From: Rhodospirillaceae bacterium
GTDB taxonomy: Bacteria; Pseudomonadota; Alphaproteobacteria; Rhodospirillales; Casp-alpha2
DNA length: 64,000 nucleotides
Direction: 5' to 3'
Assembly (NCBI GenBank): GCA_016845145.1
Contig: JAERTE010000141.1
Location: forward strand, 55,106 to 119,105
This document shows, piece by piece, positions 27,630-36,538 of the stretch. A program made the position numbers and the translations under genes. Positions within the stretch are counted from its first letter, which is position 1. Each line of letters starts with the position of its first letter. The notes beneath the pieces were generated by a model. It made no database searches. It saw nothing but the letters and a program-made list of their open reading frames with translations, and was not told the DNA's origin.

Positions 27630-27762
27630 AATCAGCGATCATATTTTGCGATATATGGACAATATTACAATTGAATGCGAATCAATCATTTGAAAAACAA
27701 TAGAAAAATGTAAGAATGAGCATGGTCCATTATTGTGCAGCGACCAAGAAAAGGATGAGGCT

Positions 27763-28581
27763 ATGGAAAATGCCGTGAACCAATCGCTATCCCGAGGGCT
27801 CAAGGTGTTGATAGCAGTGAACGAAAGTACGCCCGCGAGCGTCTCTAACGTGGTGCGCCAGACGGGTTTGGCGAAGGCGACCGCACTGCGCATGCTGGCG
27901 ACACTGAAAAACGAAGGATTCATTGATTTCGACGCTACAAGCGGCGGCTATAAAACATTGCCGAAGGCCCGCCGACTGGCTGGTTCTATGTTGGCGGAAA
28001 ACACGTTTTTGCTTGCTGCACGGCAGTACCTTGGTGATTTCGCCCAATCTGTGAAATGGCCCTCCGACCTGTTGATGCCGGAAGGACAGGCCATGGTTTT
28101 GCAGACGTCGAGCCGCCATGTCGCTCCCATTACCTTAAAGAGGTTCGAGCAAAGCCGCTTCATAATGACGGAGTCGTCCAGCGGTCTTGCCTACTTAGCG
28201 GCTTGTTCTGTGCGGCGGCGGCAATCGATTATATCCGCCGTCGCGGAGCTTCGGGCTGACGGCGCCCAAGAAAGTCAAATCGCCGAAGCCGCCCATCGCA
28301 AGATTGAAGCCGTGCGTGAGTGCGGTTATGCCGTGAAAGATTACGATGCGCCAGTGGAAGGAACGCGCGTAGTCAGTGTGCCGGTTGTGGTCAAGGGTGG
28401 GCCCGTCGGTGCTTTGGCATTGGCGCTGATTCGCGATGTCTTCAGCGATGATCACTTCGACGATGTTCTGATGCCGAAATTACGGGCGGCAGCCGATGAG
28501 ATCAGCGAGCTATACGTAACGCACGGCGCCGCGGAAACCGGTCTTTATACAGTGTTCGGAGAACCCGGTGTGTTTTCGTGA
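27763..28581 (+). CDS. IclR-family transcriptional regulator
   Basis: A 272-residue regulator. The N-terminal winged helix (LSRGLKVLIAVNESTPASVSNV, then TGLAKATALRMLATLKNEGFI) is followed by an effector-binding domain of the IclR type (SSSGLAYLAACS, VRECGYAVKDYDAPVEGTRVVSVPVV). The ATG at 27763 follows AAGGATGAGG. It is divergent from the SDR gene and probably controls it. The effector is unknown. Confidence 0.87.
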   Translation: MENAVNQSLSRGLKVLIAVNESTPASVSNVVRQTGLAKATALRMLATLKNEGFIDFDATSGGYKTLPKARRLAGSMLAENTFLLAARQYLGDFAQSVKWPSDLLMPEGQAMVLQTSSRHVAPITLKRFEQSRFIMTESSSGLAYLAACSVRRRQSIISAVAELRADGAQESQIAEAAHRKIEAVRECGYAVKDYDAPVEGTRVVSVPVVVKGGPVGALALALIRDVFSDDHFDDVLMPKLRAAADEISELYVTHGAAETGLYTVFGEPGVFS

Positions 28582-28606
28582 GTGCAGAAAACCTGACTCG
28601 GACAAT

Positions 28607-28620
28607 TTGACCTGAATCAA
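28607..28620 (+). promoter_or_regulatory. FNR/FixK-like box upstream of the hydrogenase operon
   Basis: TTGACCTGAATCAA matches TTGAT-N4-ATCAA at nine of ten fixed positions. It lies 61-74 bp before the first hydrogenase-operon start (28681), in a short gap after the iclR stop. This suggests low-oxygen activation of the whole cluster. It is a motif match only. Confidence 0.6.
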
Positions 28621-28680
28621 AGTTTATGTTTGGCTTTCCACCGACAATGGTGGTGGTTCATAAAGGACTGGTTCTCGATC

Positions 28681-29724
28681 ATGAAGTGGACGGTTGCCGA
28701 CGGTTGCGGGTTGGATGATGTGCTTTCGGCGCTTTCGGCTGGGCGCGAAGTTTATGCGCTGGAAGCCGACGAGCACGATGGCTACCGCTTTTCCCGCGCC
28801 GAGACCTGGCAACCCGGACATCACGTGCTGGGCCGTTTTCGCCAAACCGAACCCCTAAAGGCGCTGTTTTTCTTGCCGCGTGAGTTCCTGGGAACTTTTG
28901 ACGGCACAATCGAACAAGAGCCGATGGCGGAACGTATCGTCTTCGGTGTAAAAAATTGCGATCTATCATCGCTTCGCATTCATGACCACGTGTTCATGAC
29001 CGGCGCGGGCGTCGACCCCACTTATGCCGAGGCGCGCGAGCATACCTTGCTGGTCTCCACTGATTGTGAGGGCTATGGCGACAGGTGTTTCTGCGCCGGT
29101 GTCGGCGAGCAGCCCTATGCACTCAAGGGCTACGACATTAACATTGCCGTTACTGATGCAGGGCCGGTGATCGATGCTGGCTCGGAACGCGGTGCAGCCG
29201 CCGTGAGGGCGGTGGAAAGTTGCCTGCAACCCGCTGGGCCGGAACTGCTCGATGCGGTCGATAACCAGCGCAAACAAAAATACGACGACCTCGCCGCGCA
29301 CAGTGAAAAGCATGGTGTCATACCCGGTACCGACCTGCGTCAGGCGGTGGAGGGCAGTTTCAAGTCCACGCTGTGGCAGGATTTCGCCGAAGATTGCGTC
29401 GAGTGCGGTGCGTGCAATTTCATCTGTTGTACTTGCCATTGCTTCTTGTTGACCGATGGCCTGACGACCGAGGGGCAGCCGGCCCGTACCAAGCAATGGG
29501 ACGCCTGCCTGTTTAACGGTTTCGGCGCCACCGCCGGCGGCCATAATGTGCGCCCTTTTCGGGCAGAGCGGTTTCGGCATCGATTCGACAAGAAGTTCCG
29601 CTATTTCCCAGAGGTATTGGATACCTATGCCTGTGACGGCTGCGGACGTTGCACCGATGCCTGCATCGCCAAGATCGATATCCGCGATGTCTTGAAGCGA
29701 GCCGTGGAGGAGGGCATCGCATGA
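28681..29724 (+). CDS. HydB/AsrA-like iron-sulfur subunit of the hydrogenase operon
   Basis: A 347-residue protein like the beta subunit of archaeal sulfhydrogenase (HydB) and anaerobic sulfite reductase A. The N-terminal 230 residues have conserved Cys-containing segments (FGVKNCDLSSLRIHD, STDCEGYGDRCFC). Two C-terminal [4Fe-4S] motifs follow: CVECGACNFIC and CDGCGRCTDAC. In this family the subunit relays electrons between the flavoprotein partner and the hydrogenase. The ATG at 28681 is chosen over an upstream frame extension that lacks family sequence. It is first in the operon, and its stop overlaps the HydG-like start. Confidence 0.82.
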   Translation: MKWTVADGCGLDDVLSALSAGREVYALEADEHDGYRFSRAETWQPGHHVLGRFRQTEPLKALFFLPREFLGTFDGTIEQEPMAERIVFGVKNCDLSSLRIHDHVFMTGAGVDPTYAEAREHTLLVSTDCEGYGDRCFCAGVGEQPYALKGYDINIAVTDAGPVIDAGSERGAAAVRAVESCLQPAGPELLDAVDNQRKQKYDDLAAHSEKHGVIPGTDLRQAVEGSFKSTLWQDFAEDCVECGACNFICCTCHCFLLTDGLTTEGQPARTKQWDACLFNGFGATAGGHNVRPFRAERFRHRFDKKFRYFPEVLDTYACDGCGRCTDACIAKIDIRDVLKRAVEEGIA

Positions 29725-30551
29725 GCCAAAACCTCTACATGCCGATCCCGGCAACCATCGAACGCATCGCTGAGGAAACGCCGAATATCAAGACATTCAC
29801 CATCCGCCCGCGTGAGCCGGTGCCGTTTGAGGCGGGACAGTTCGTGGAATTGACCGTACCCGGTGTCGGCGAAGCGCCGTTCACACCGTCGTCATCCCCC
29901 ACCATCACCGACGAGATGGAAATCACCATCATGAAAACCGGGCACGTGACCGACTTTCTGCACGAAATGGAAGAAGGCGCGCCCGTCGGGGTGCGCGGTC
30001 CTTACGGGCGGGCCTATCCAATTGATGATTTCAAAGGCCGTGAAATCCTCATCGCCGGCGGCGGCTGCGGTGTCGGGCCGTTGCGCGCGCTGTTGCTGGC
30101 GGTGGCGGAGGACCTGGACTCATACAAACGCGTCATCCTGCGCTACGGCGCGCGATCACCGGTGGATATCGTGTTCCGCGATGCCCAGCAGCGCGGTTGG
30201 AACCTGGGCGGCGCGCTGGATGTGATGGTCACTGTCGATCACGACGCGCCCGGTTGGGACGGTCACGTGGGCGTGCTGCCTTCCATCCTGACCGAAGAAT
30301 ACCTGGACTGCGATCCCGACGACGGCATTGCCGTCATGTGCGGGCCGCCGGTGATGATGCAATTCACGGTCGAAGCGCTGATGGAACGCGGTTATCGGGC
30401 TGAGAACATTTTTCTGTCGCTGGAACGCAACATGAGTTGCGGTGTTGGCAAGTGTGGCCATTGCCGGCTTGGGAAATATTACATCTGCACCGACGGGCCG
30501 GTGTTTTCGTGGGATGAAATTCGCGACAACCCGACGTTATGGGACGACTGA
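29721..30551 (+). CDS. HydG/AsrB-like FAD and NAD(P)-binding subunit
   Basis: A 276-residue ferredoxin-NADP reductase-like protein. Its FAD domain (PFEAGQFVELTVPGVGEAPF, GPYGRAYP) is followed by an NAD(P) domain with GGGCGVGPLRALL, and a C-terminal [2Fe-2S] site, CGVGKCGHCRLGKYYIC, as in dihydroorotate dehydrogenase B and sulfhydrogenase gamma. It would exchange electrons with NAD(P)H. The arginine of the usual flavin RxYS motif is replaced (PFTPSSSP), as in other HydG-like proteins. ATGA overlap with the previous gene. Confidence 0.85.
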   Translation: MSQNLYMPIPATIERIAEETPNIKTFTIRPREPVPFEAGQFVELTVPGVGEAPFTPSSSPTITDEMEITIMKTGHVTDFLHEMEEGAPVGVRGPYGRAYPIDDFKGREILIAGGGCGVGPLRALLLAVAEDLDSYKRVILRYGARSPVDIVFRDAQQRGWNLGGALDVMVTVDHDAPGWDGHVGVLPSILTEEYLDCDPDDGIAVMCGPPVMMQFTVEALMERGYRAENIFLSLERNMSCGVGKCGHCRLGKYYICTDGPVFSWDEIRDNPTLWDD

Positions 30552-30554
30552 AGT

Positions 30555-31055
30555 ATGGCGAAGCGGTTGGTCATCAATCTGAATATTTGCGACGCCTGCC
30601 AGGAGGGACAGCAGGGATGTGGCGTCAGCTGCGACTATTTCTTCCGGCCGCACGCCGACGACCATGGCGTCTTGGCGCTGCGTGAGCGTGCCACGTTCGA
30701 GTTGATTTGCCGACGCTGCGAGATTGCCAGTTGCATCAAGGCTTGTACCTACGACGCTCTTGAGCGGAAACCCGACGGCGGTCTGAAGCGCCACAACCTG
30801 CGTTGCGTCGGCTGCACGCTGTGCGCCCAGGCCTGTCCTTTCGGCACCATCCACTTGGATATGCTGCCGTTCTACAACACGCCGTGTGATCGATGTATCG
30901 ACCGCAACCCCGATGGTCCGCCCTGTGTGGCCAGTTGTTCAAAGGGGGCGGTGGAATTCCGTGAAGTCGAGGCCGACGAGCCCGGCGTTCATATCCTCGA
31001 GGACAAACTTGCGGCGCGTGCACCGAAGTGGGTCAAACGCGAGGAGATGCCATGA
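30555..31055 (+). CDS. HycB/CooF-like polyferredoxin
   Basis: A 166-residue electron-transfer protein with cysteine clusters for up to four [4Fe-4S] centres: the N-terminal CDACQEGQQGCGVSC, CRRCEIASCIKAC, CVGCTLCAQACPFG and CDRCIDRNPDGPPCVASC. This is the HycB/CooF type, which links a redox enzyme to a group 4 hydrogenase. Its position between the flavin module and the membrane subunits fits a bridging role. The stop overlaps the next start (ATGA). Confidence 0.86.
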   Translation: MAKRLVINLNICDACQEGQQGCGVSCDYFFRPHADDHGVLALRERATFELICRRCEIASCIKACTYDALERKPDGGLKRHNLRCVGCTLCAQACPFGTIHLDMLPFYNTPCDRCIDRNPDGPPCVASCSKGAVEFREVEADEPGVHILEDKLAARAPKWVKREEMP

Positions 31056-31978
31056 GCTTAAGCGCCGCCATTCTGCATTTCCTGGTGTTTCCCGGCCTGT
31101 TGTTCACAGGCGTGGCGGGGTTGCTGACCAGTTGGGTGGACCGCAAGGTGACGGCGCGGGTGCAGATGCGCGTCGGCCCGCCTTTGTTGCAGCCGTTCTA
31201 TGACATCGCCAAATTGATGATCAAGGAAACCCTGGTGCCGGCGGGCGGGTCCATCGGGTTGTTCCTGTTCGCGCCGTTGTTGGGCCTTGCGGCGGCGACG
31301 CTGGCGTCGATGATCCTGTGGCTGGCGTTGATCGACCCGGCGCTCACATTCGTCGGTGATTTGATCGTGCTGTTGTACCTGCTGGTCATGCCGGCGCTGG
31401 GGACGGTGTTGGGGTCGTTCGCCTCACGTAACCCGCTGGCATCGCTGGGCGGCAGCCGCGAAGTGAAGCTGATGATCGCCTATGAACTGCCGTTGGTGCT
31501 GGCGGTGCTGGTGCCGGTGATCCAGACGGGTTCTATCCGTTTGGCCGATATCCTGGCCGCGCCGGCTGCGGCTGCCTTGCCGTCCGGTATCCTGGCGCTG
31601 GTGGTGGCGGCTGTTTGCATGCAGGCGAAACTGACGCTGGTGCCGTTCGACATGCCCGAAGCCGAGACCGAGCTTAGCGGCGGCGCCTATATCGAATATT
31701 CCGGTCCGCCCTTGGCCATGTTCAAGCTGACCCGCGCCATGATGCTGTTCACCATGCCGGTGTTTTTGGTGGTGGTGTTTCTGGGCGGCGCCGTGACCGG
31801 CGGTGGATGGCCCGGTTTCGCGCTGGGCGCGGGCATCTGGCTGTTGTTGATTGTCGTCATCATCGTCATCCGCAACACGACGCCGCGCGTGCGCACCGAT
31901 CAGGCGGTGAAGTTTTTCTGGGGACCGGTGAGCGTGGCCGCATTGGCGGCGTGCGCGCTGGCTTGGATGGGGTGGTGA
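31052..31978 (+). CDS. Membrane subunit, NuoH/MbhM/HycD-like
   Basis: A 308-residue integral membrane protein with about eight helices. It carries the conserved NuoH cytoplasmic loops: RKVTARVQMRVGPPLLQPFYD, GGSREVKLMIAYELP and PFDMPEAETELSGGAYIEYS with its acidic cluster. In complex I relatives this subunit joins the hydrophilic arm to the ion-pumping arm and forms the start of the ion pathway. Confidence 0.9.
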   Translation: MSLSAAILHFLVFPGLLFTGVAGLLTSWVDRKVTARVQMRVGPPLLQPFYDIAKLMIKETLVPAGGSIGLFLFAPLLGLAAATLASMILWLALIDPALTFVGDLIVLLYLLVMPALGTVLGSFASRNPLASLGGSREVKLMIAYELPLVLAVLVPVIQTGSIRLADILAAPAAAALPSGILALVVAAVCMQAKLTLVPFDMPEAETELSGGAYIEYSGPPLAMFKLTRAMMLFTMPVFLVVVFLGGAVTGGGWPGFALGAGIWLLLIVVIIVIRNTTPRVRTDQAVKFFWGPVSVAALAACALAWMGW

Positions 31979-31982
31979 GATC

Positions 31983-32444
31983 ATGAACTTTGCCATTCAA
32001 GCCCTGACACGATCCATGAACGTCTTCCATCTGGCGGGCAGTGCCTGCAACAACTGCGACATTGAAATCCTCGATGCCCTGACGCCGAAATACGATATCG
32101 AACGTTTCGGCATGACGCTGGTCGGCTCGATCCGCCACGCCGACGTGATTTTACTTTCCGGCGTCTTCAACAAGAAGGCCGCCGAGCGCTTGAAAGCCAT
32201 CTACGAAGATGCGCCGAAGCCGATCTTGGTCATCGCGGTGGGCGGTTGCCCGGCGACGGGGATCATCTTTCAAGGCTCCTACAACTGGGACGGCCCGCCC
32301 AAAGATTACATCCCCATTGATGCCTTCGTGCCCGGCTGTCCGCCAAAACCCGAAGCGATCATTTCAGGCGTGGTTCAGGTGATCGAACGATTGCGCTCAG
32401 GCGAAGCGTTGCCTGCCTATATACGAGCGGAGAATAACGAATGA
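31983..32444 (+). CDS. Group 4 hydrogenase small subunit (NuoB/MbhJ/EchC-like)
   Basis: A 153-residue small subunit with the four ligands of the proximal [4Fe-4S] cluster: C22 and C25 (GSACNNCDIEI), C89 (VGGCPATG) and C119 (PGCPPKPEAI). It lacks the extra ferredoxin-like domain of groups 1-3, as expected for group 4. It lies 4 bp after the NuoH-like gene and overlaps the NuoC-like gene by 4. Confidence 0.9.
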   Translation: MNFAIQALTRSMNVFHLAGSACNNCDIEILDALTPKYDIERFGMTLVGSIRHADVILLSGVFNKKAAERLKAIYEDAPKPILVIAVGGCPATGIIFQGSYNWDGPPKDYIPIDAFVPGCPPKPEAIISGVVQVIERLRSGEALPAYIRAENNE

Positions 32445-32890
32445 CCCGAGACGAAGCCGTCAGCCGCTTCAAGGCCGAACTTGGCGACAAACTTTTGAGC
32501 GTCGAGGAAAAGACGCCTGCACGCGTGTTCGCCGACGCCGACCCGACGCATATCGTCGAGATCAGCCGGCTGCTGTTCGCTGATATGGGCGCCAGGCTGC
32601 AAACGGCGTCGGGCGTCGATACGCGTGACGCCATGGAAATTCTCTATCACTGGGCCTTGGACACGCTTGAGTGCGTCATCACCGTGCGCGTCAGCCTGGA
32701 TCGCGACAAACCCGAAATCGCCTCCATTACGCCGGTCTGCATCGCGGCCGAATGGGTGGAGCGCGAGATGTGGGAACTGTTGGGTATCCAGTTCGCCGGC
32801 CATCCCGACATGCGCCATCTGCTGCTCGCCGACGATTGGCCGGAAGGCCAATATCCGCTCCGGCGGGATTACAAAGGGGATTCGGTATGA
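32441..32890 (+). CDS. NuoC/MbhK/EchD-like subunit
   Basis: A 149-residue protein of the complex I 30-kDa family. The recognisable end is EWVEREMWELLGIQFAGHPD ... LLADDWPEGQYPLRRDYKGD, the usual family signature. It packs against the large subunit and has no redox centre of its own. In some relatives it is fused to the large subunit (HycE); here it is separate, overlapping the next start (ATGA). Confidence 0.9.
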   Translation: MTRDEAVSRFKAELGDKLLSVEEKTPARVFADADPTHIVEISRLLFADMGARLQTASGVDTRDAMEILYHWALDTLECVITVRVSLDRDKPEIASITPVCIAAEWVEREMWELLGIQFAGHPDMRHLLLADDWPEGQYPLRRDYKGDSV

Positions 32891-34116
32891 GTGATAAAAA
32901 GCGCACCATCATCCCCATCGGCCCCTACCACGCGCTGCAAGAAGAGCCCGAGTTCTTCAAGCTGCATGTGGAAGGCGAGACCGTCGTTCACCTGGATATC
33001 GAGCTCGGTTACAACCACCGCGGCATCGAGAAGTTGTCGGAAACCAAGGATTACGAGGAAACGATTTTCCTGGTCGAGCGCATCTGCGGCATTTGTTCGA
33101 CCTCGCATCCGTTAGCCTGCGTGCAGGCCATCGAAGACGCCGGCGGCATCGAAGTGCCAGAGCGTGCACTGTTCATCCGCACCGTGGTGGCTGAGTTGGA
33201 GCGCATCCATTCGCATCTGTTGTGGCTGGGGTTGGCCGGTCACTTTTTGGGCTTTAACACCATCTGGATGTGGTCGTGGCGGTTCCGCGAAGATGTGCTG
33301 AACGTGCTGGAGTTGATTACCGGCAACCGCAACCACTACGGCATGATGAAGCCGGGTGGCGTCAGGCGCGATATCTTGGCTGAAGACGTGCCGGCGATCT
33401 TGAAAATGCTCGATAGCCTGAAAGATCCGATCGAGATGTTTCGGGCCGCCGTCATGGAAGATCCGCTTTTGCATGCGCGAACCGAAGGTGTTGGCATCCT
33501 GACCCGCGAACAGGCCGTCAATTACGGCGCGCTTGGGCCCACCGCGCGAGCGTCCGGTGTTGATATCGATGTCCGGCGCGACCACCCGCACGCAGCTTAC
33601 GGGTTGGTGGATTGGAATGTCATCACGCGTGAAAGCGGCGACGTCTTGGACAAGGCCATTGTGCGTATCCTGGAGATGCTGGAGTCGGTCAAAATCATTG
33701 AGCAATGTTTGACCAAACTGAAAACCGCCGTCGGGCCGGTCGATGCCAATCCGCCGGAAGTGCGACCCGGCGAAGGCATCGGGCACTACGAAGCGCCGCG
33801 CGGCGAAGTGTTCCACTACATACGATCCGACGGTTCCAACCGCCCGGCGCGACACAAGGTGCGCGCGCCCAGTTTCATGAACGTGCCGACCAACGCCATC
33901 ACCGTGGTCGGCGGCACGGTCGCCGATGCGACCATCATCTTGGCCGCGGTGGACCCATGTTATTGCTGCACCGAACGCATGGCCGTGGCGGTCGACCACG
34001 CCAGTGGCGACAGGCTATGGGCGGCGAAAGAATTGATCCGTCTATCGACGGAGAAGACCGAACGCTTGCGTGCCCAGACCGGCTGGCCCGGCCCCGATTT
34101 GCCGATGGAGAGGTAA
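32887..34116 (+). CDS. Group 4 [NiFe] hydrogenase large subunit (MbhL/HycE/EchE-like)
   Basis: A 409-residue catalytic subunit. Both CxxC pairs that hold the NiFe site are present: C67/C70 in ERICGICSTSH and C358/C361 in DPCYCCTERM. Complex I NuoD and the Mbx/Mbs sulfur-reducing relatives lose one or both pairs, so this should be a true hydrogenase. After R364 there is a 45-residue tail, which resembles the HycE C-terminal extension cut off during maturation, and a matching protease gene ends the operon. The start ATG at 32887 overlaps the previous stop; the longer frame upstream is shadow sequence. Confidence 0.92.
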   Translation: MSDKKRTIIPIGPYHALQEEPEFFKLHVEGETVVHLDIELGYNHRGIEKLSETKDYEETIFLVERICGICSTSHPLACVQAIEDAGGIEVPERALFIRTVVAELERIHSHLLWLGLAGHFLGFNTIWMWSWRFREDVLNVLELITGNRNHYGMMKPGGVRRDILAEDVPAILKMLDSLKDPIEMFRAAVMEDPLLHARTEGVGILTREQAVNYGALGPTARASGVDIDVRRDHPHAAYGLVDWNVITRESGDVLDKAIVRILEMLESVKIIEQCLTKLKTAVGPVDANPPEVRPGEGIGHYEAPRGEVFHYIRSDGSNRPARHKVRAPSFMNVPTNAITVVGGTVADATIILAAVDPCYCCTERMAVAVDHASGDRLWAAKELIRLSTEKTERLRAQTGWPGPDLPMER

Positions 34117-34119
34117 GGA

Positions 34120-35979
34120 GTGATTGGCAACATGCTCATGACCGATCCGATGCTAATGATCATCGCACTGCCGTTGGCTGCTGGGCTGGTGTGCCTGCTT
34201 TTGCCCGGCGCGATGGATCAGGCGCGGGCGACGTTTGCGGTTGTCATCACGGCGATTGTCGCGGGGTTGGCCTGGGGTATATTCGAATCGCCCGCGCGCA
34301 CGTTCGAATCCTTGGCGCTCAAGGTTGATGCGTTGAGCGGCTTTGTATTGTTGGCCGTTGCCGCATTCGGTTTGTTGGTGGCGCTTTATTCGGCAGCCTA
34401 CATGCGTGGACACCCTGGGCATCGGGGCTACTTCGCTTATCTGTTGTGGACGCTCGGTGCGGCATGCGCTGTCGTGTTGGCCAACGATTTGATTTCGTTG
34501 CTGGTGGCCTGGGGGTTCTTGGGCGTTACGCTTTATCTGATGCTCGGGGCGTGTGGACCGGATGCCGCGGAGGCGGCGCGCAAGGCGCTGCTGATCATCG
34601 GGGCGTCGGATGCGTTGCTGGTGCTGGGCGTGGCGCTGATCTGGCAACAGGCGGGATCCACTTCCATGAGTGGCCCGGCGTTGGCGTTGGACCATCCGGC
34701 CATGGTGGTCGCCTTCTTGGCGTTTGTCGCCGCCGCGTTTGCTAAAGCCGGCGCGGTACCGTTGCACACCTGGGTGCCGGATTTCGGCGAGAAGGCTGAC
34801 GCGCCGGTCTCGGCGTTTTTGCTGGCATCAGTCGACAAGCTGTTGGGCATCTATCTGCTGGCGCGGTGCGTGCGCGACTTGTTTCAACCGTCCGCCGAAA
34901 TGCTGACGCTGCTGATGGCGCTGGGAGCCGTAACGGTTCTGGTGGGCGTGATGCTCGCGCTGGTGCAGCATGACCTAAAGCGCCTGCTTTCTTATCATGC
35001 CGTCTCTCAGGTCGGTTATATGGTGCTCGGTATTGCGTCCGGGACAGCGATCGGGTTTGCCGGCGCACTGTTCCACATGCTCAACAACACCTTGTTTAAG
35101 AGCTGTCTGTTCTTGGGCGCCGGCACAGTGGAGAAGGCGACGGGCACCACCAACCTGGACCGGCTTGGTGGACTGGGTAAAAGGCTGCCCTGGACGTTCG
35201 GTGCATCGGCTGTGGCAGCCTTGGCCATATCCGGCATTCCGCCATTGAATGGCTTTGCGTCGAAGTGGATGGTCTATCAGGGTTTGATCGACAGCAGCCA
35301 AGGCAGTGGTGCCGGTTGGATCATATGGCTGGCCGCCGCTATGCTTGGCTCGGCCTTGACGCTGGCCAGTTTTGTTAAGGTGCTGCACGCGGTGTATCTG
35401 GCCAAGCCCGCACCCGACGTGGCGGCGCGCGACATCAGCGAAGCCGGGCCGTTGATGGTCGCGCCGATGATCATCCTCGCAGCCGCCTGTATCCTGTTCG
35501 GTGTGTTCCCGTTTGCCATCCCGCTCGGGCTGTTCATCTATCCGGCCATGGGCGCGGAGGTCACCGGGGTTTGGTCGGCCGGGTTGGCGACGGGGCTGAT
35601 TTTGATTGCGATTGCGCTCGGATTGCTGATCTATTTCGTCACCATGCGGGCCGGTAAACTGCGCCGCGTCGACACCTATATCGGCGGCGAGCGCATGAGC
35701 GACGTGCACATCACGGGCGAGGATGTCGGCCCCGACCGCCATGTGGAAGTCACCGGTGTCGGCTTTTACGATACCATCGAACAATTGCCCGGACTGCAGC
35801 GCCTCTACGTGCTGACCCGGCAAAAGGCGTTCGATTTGTATGATCTCAGCGCCAGGGCCGGGCACTATGTCGTGGGCTTTCTGCGTTCAGCCCATACCGG
35901 CGTGTTGCCAGCCTATCTGACGTGGTTCCTGGGCGGATTGTTGATTGTTGTCGCCATCGTATCGGGCGCGGGAGGGTGA
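34120..35979 (+). CDS. NuoL/MrpA-like ion-translocating membrane subunit
   Basis: A 619-residue antiporter-like subunit with about 15 helices. The core includes FAKAGAVPLHTWVPDFGEKA with the key lysine, LVQHDLKRLLSYHAVSQVGYM and LFHMLNNTLFKSCLFLGAGT. A long soluble stretch after residue 515 (RVDTYIGGERMSDVHITGED) and a final helix extend the C-terminus. The GTG at 34120 abuts the AAGGAG; the ATG at 34132 (spacing 11) may be the true start. It is the first of two ion-translocating subunits in the operon. Confidence 0.86.
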   Translation: MIGNMLMTDPMLMIIALPLAAGLVCLLLPGAMDQARATFAVVITAIVAGLAWGIFESPARTFESLALKVDALSGFVLLAVAAFGLLVALYSAAYMRGHPGHRGYFAYLLWTLGAACAVVLANDLISLLVAWGFLGVTLYLMLGACGPDAAEAARKALLIIGASDALLVLGVALIWQQAGSTSMSGPALALDHPAMVVAFLAFVAAAFAKAGAVPLHTWVPDFGEKADAPVSAFLLASVDKLLGIYLLARCVRDLFQPSAEMLTLLMALGAVTVLVGVMLALVQHDLKRLLSYHAVSQVGYMVLGIASGTAIGFAGALFHMLNNTLFKSCLFLGAGTVEKATGTTNLDRLGGLGKRLPWTFGASAVAALAISGIPPLNGFASKWMVYQGLIDSSQGSGAGWIIWLAAAMLGSALTLASFVKVLHAVYLAKPAPDVAARDISEAGPLMVAPMIILAAACILFGVFPFAIPLGLFIYPAMGAEVTGVWSAGLATGLILIAIALGLLIYFVTMRAGKLRRVDTYIGGERMSDVHITGEDVGPDRHVEVTGVGFYDTIEQLPGLQRLYVLTRQKAFDLYDLSARAGHYVVGFLRSAHTGVLPAYLTWFLGGLLIVVAIVSGAGG

Positions 35980-35980
35980 G

Positions 35981-36538
35981 ATGATTGAAATTCTTGCCGC
36001 CCTGATCGTGCTATCCATCATCGCCGCCGTTATCGCCGTGGCGACACCGAACATCCTGCACGCGGTGATCTCGCTCGGTGCCGTCGGATTCCTGCTGGCC
36101 ATCGCCTTCCTGTTCCTGGGCGCGCCGGATGTGGCGATTGTGCAGATCGGTGTTGAGATCATCAGCCTGGTTATTTTGGTGCGTGCCACCATCGGCCGCA
36201 AGGTCGAGGCCACGCCGCCGCGCGCCGGCGTTATCGGTACCGTCGTTGGTGTGACATTGGTGGGGGTCATGGCGCTGTTCGGGGTTCGGGTGTTCAATCA
36301 CTTCCCGGCGTTCGGCAGCTCGGTAATGGAGCGTTTCGCCGATGCGCCGTCGGCGGCCTATCTGAACACCGGCCTGGCCGAGACCGGCGCGCCCAACATC
36401 GTCACTGCCGTTCTGCTCGATTTCCGGGCGTTTGACACGCTGGGCGAAGCGACCGTCTTGTTTTGCGCAGTGCTGGGCGTGGTCACGGTGCTGAGGCGCA
36501 AAGCTAAAGTCGACGCCGATAAGGAGGATCAGTCATGA
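35981..36538 (+). CDS. MrpA C-terminal/MbhD-MbhE-like membrane subunit
   Basis: A 185-residue protein with five to six helices. The N-terminal part (ILAALIVLSIIAAVIAVATP, LFLGAPDVAIVQIGVEIIS) is the DUF4040 domain found in MrpA C-termini and MbhD. The rest resembles MbhE. With the preceding gene it makes up a split MrpA. TGAG overlap and 1-bp spacing show tight coupling; it overlaps the next gene by 4 bases. Confidence 0.82.
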   Translation: MIEILAALIVLSIIAAVIAVATPNILHAVISLGAVGFLLAIAFLFLGAPDVAIVQIGVEIISLVILVRATIGRKVEATPPRAGVIGTVVGVTLVGVMALFGVRVFNHFPAFGSSVMERFADAPSAAYLNTGLAETGAPNIVTAVLLDFRAFDTLGEATVLFCAVLGVVTVLRRKAKVDADKEDQS

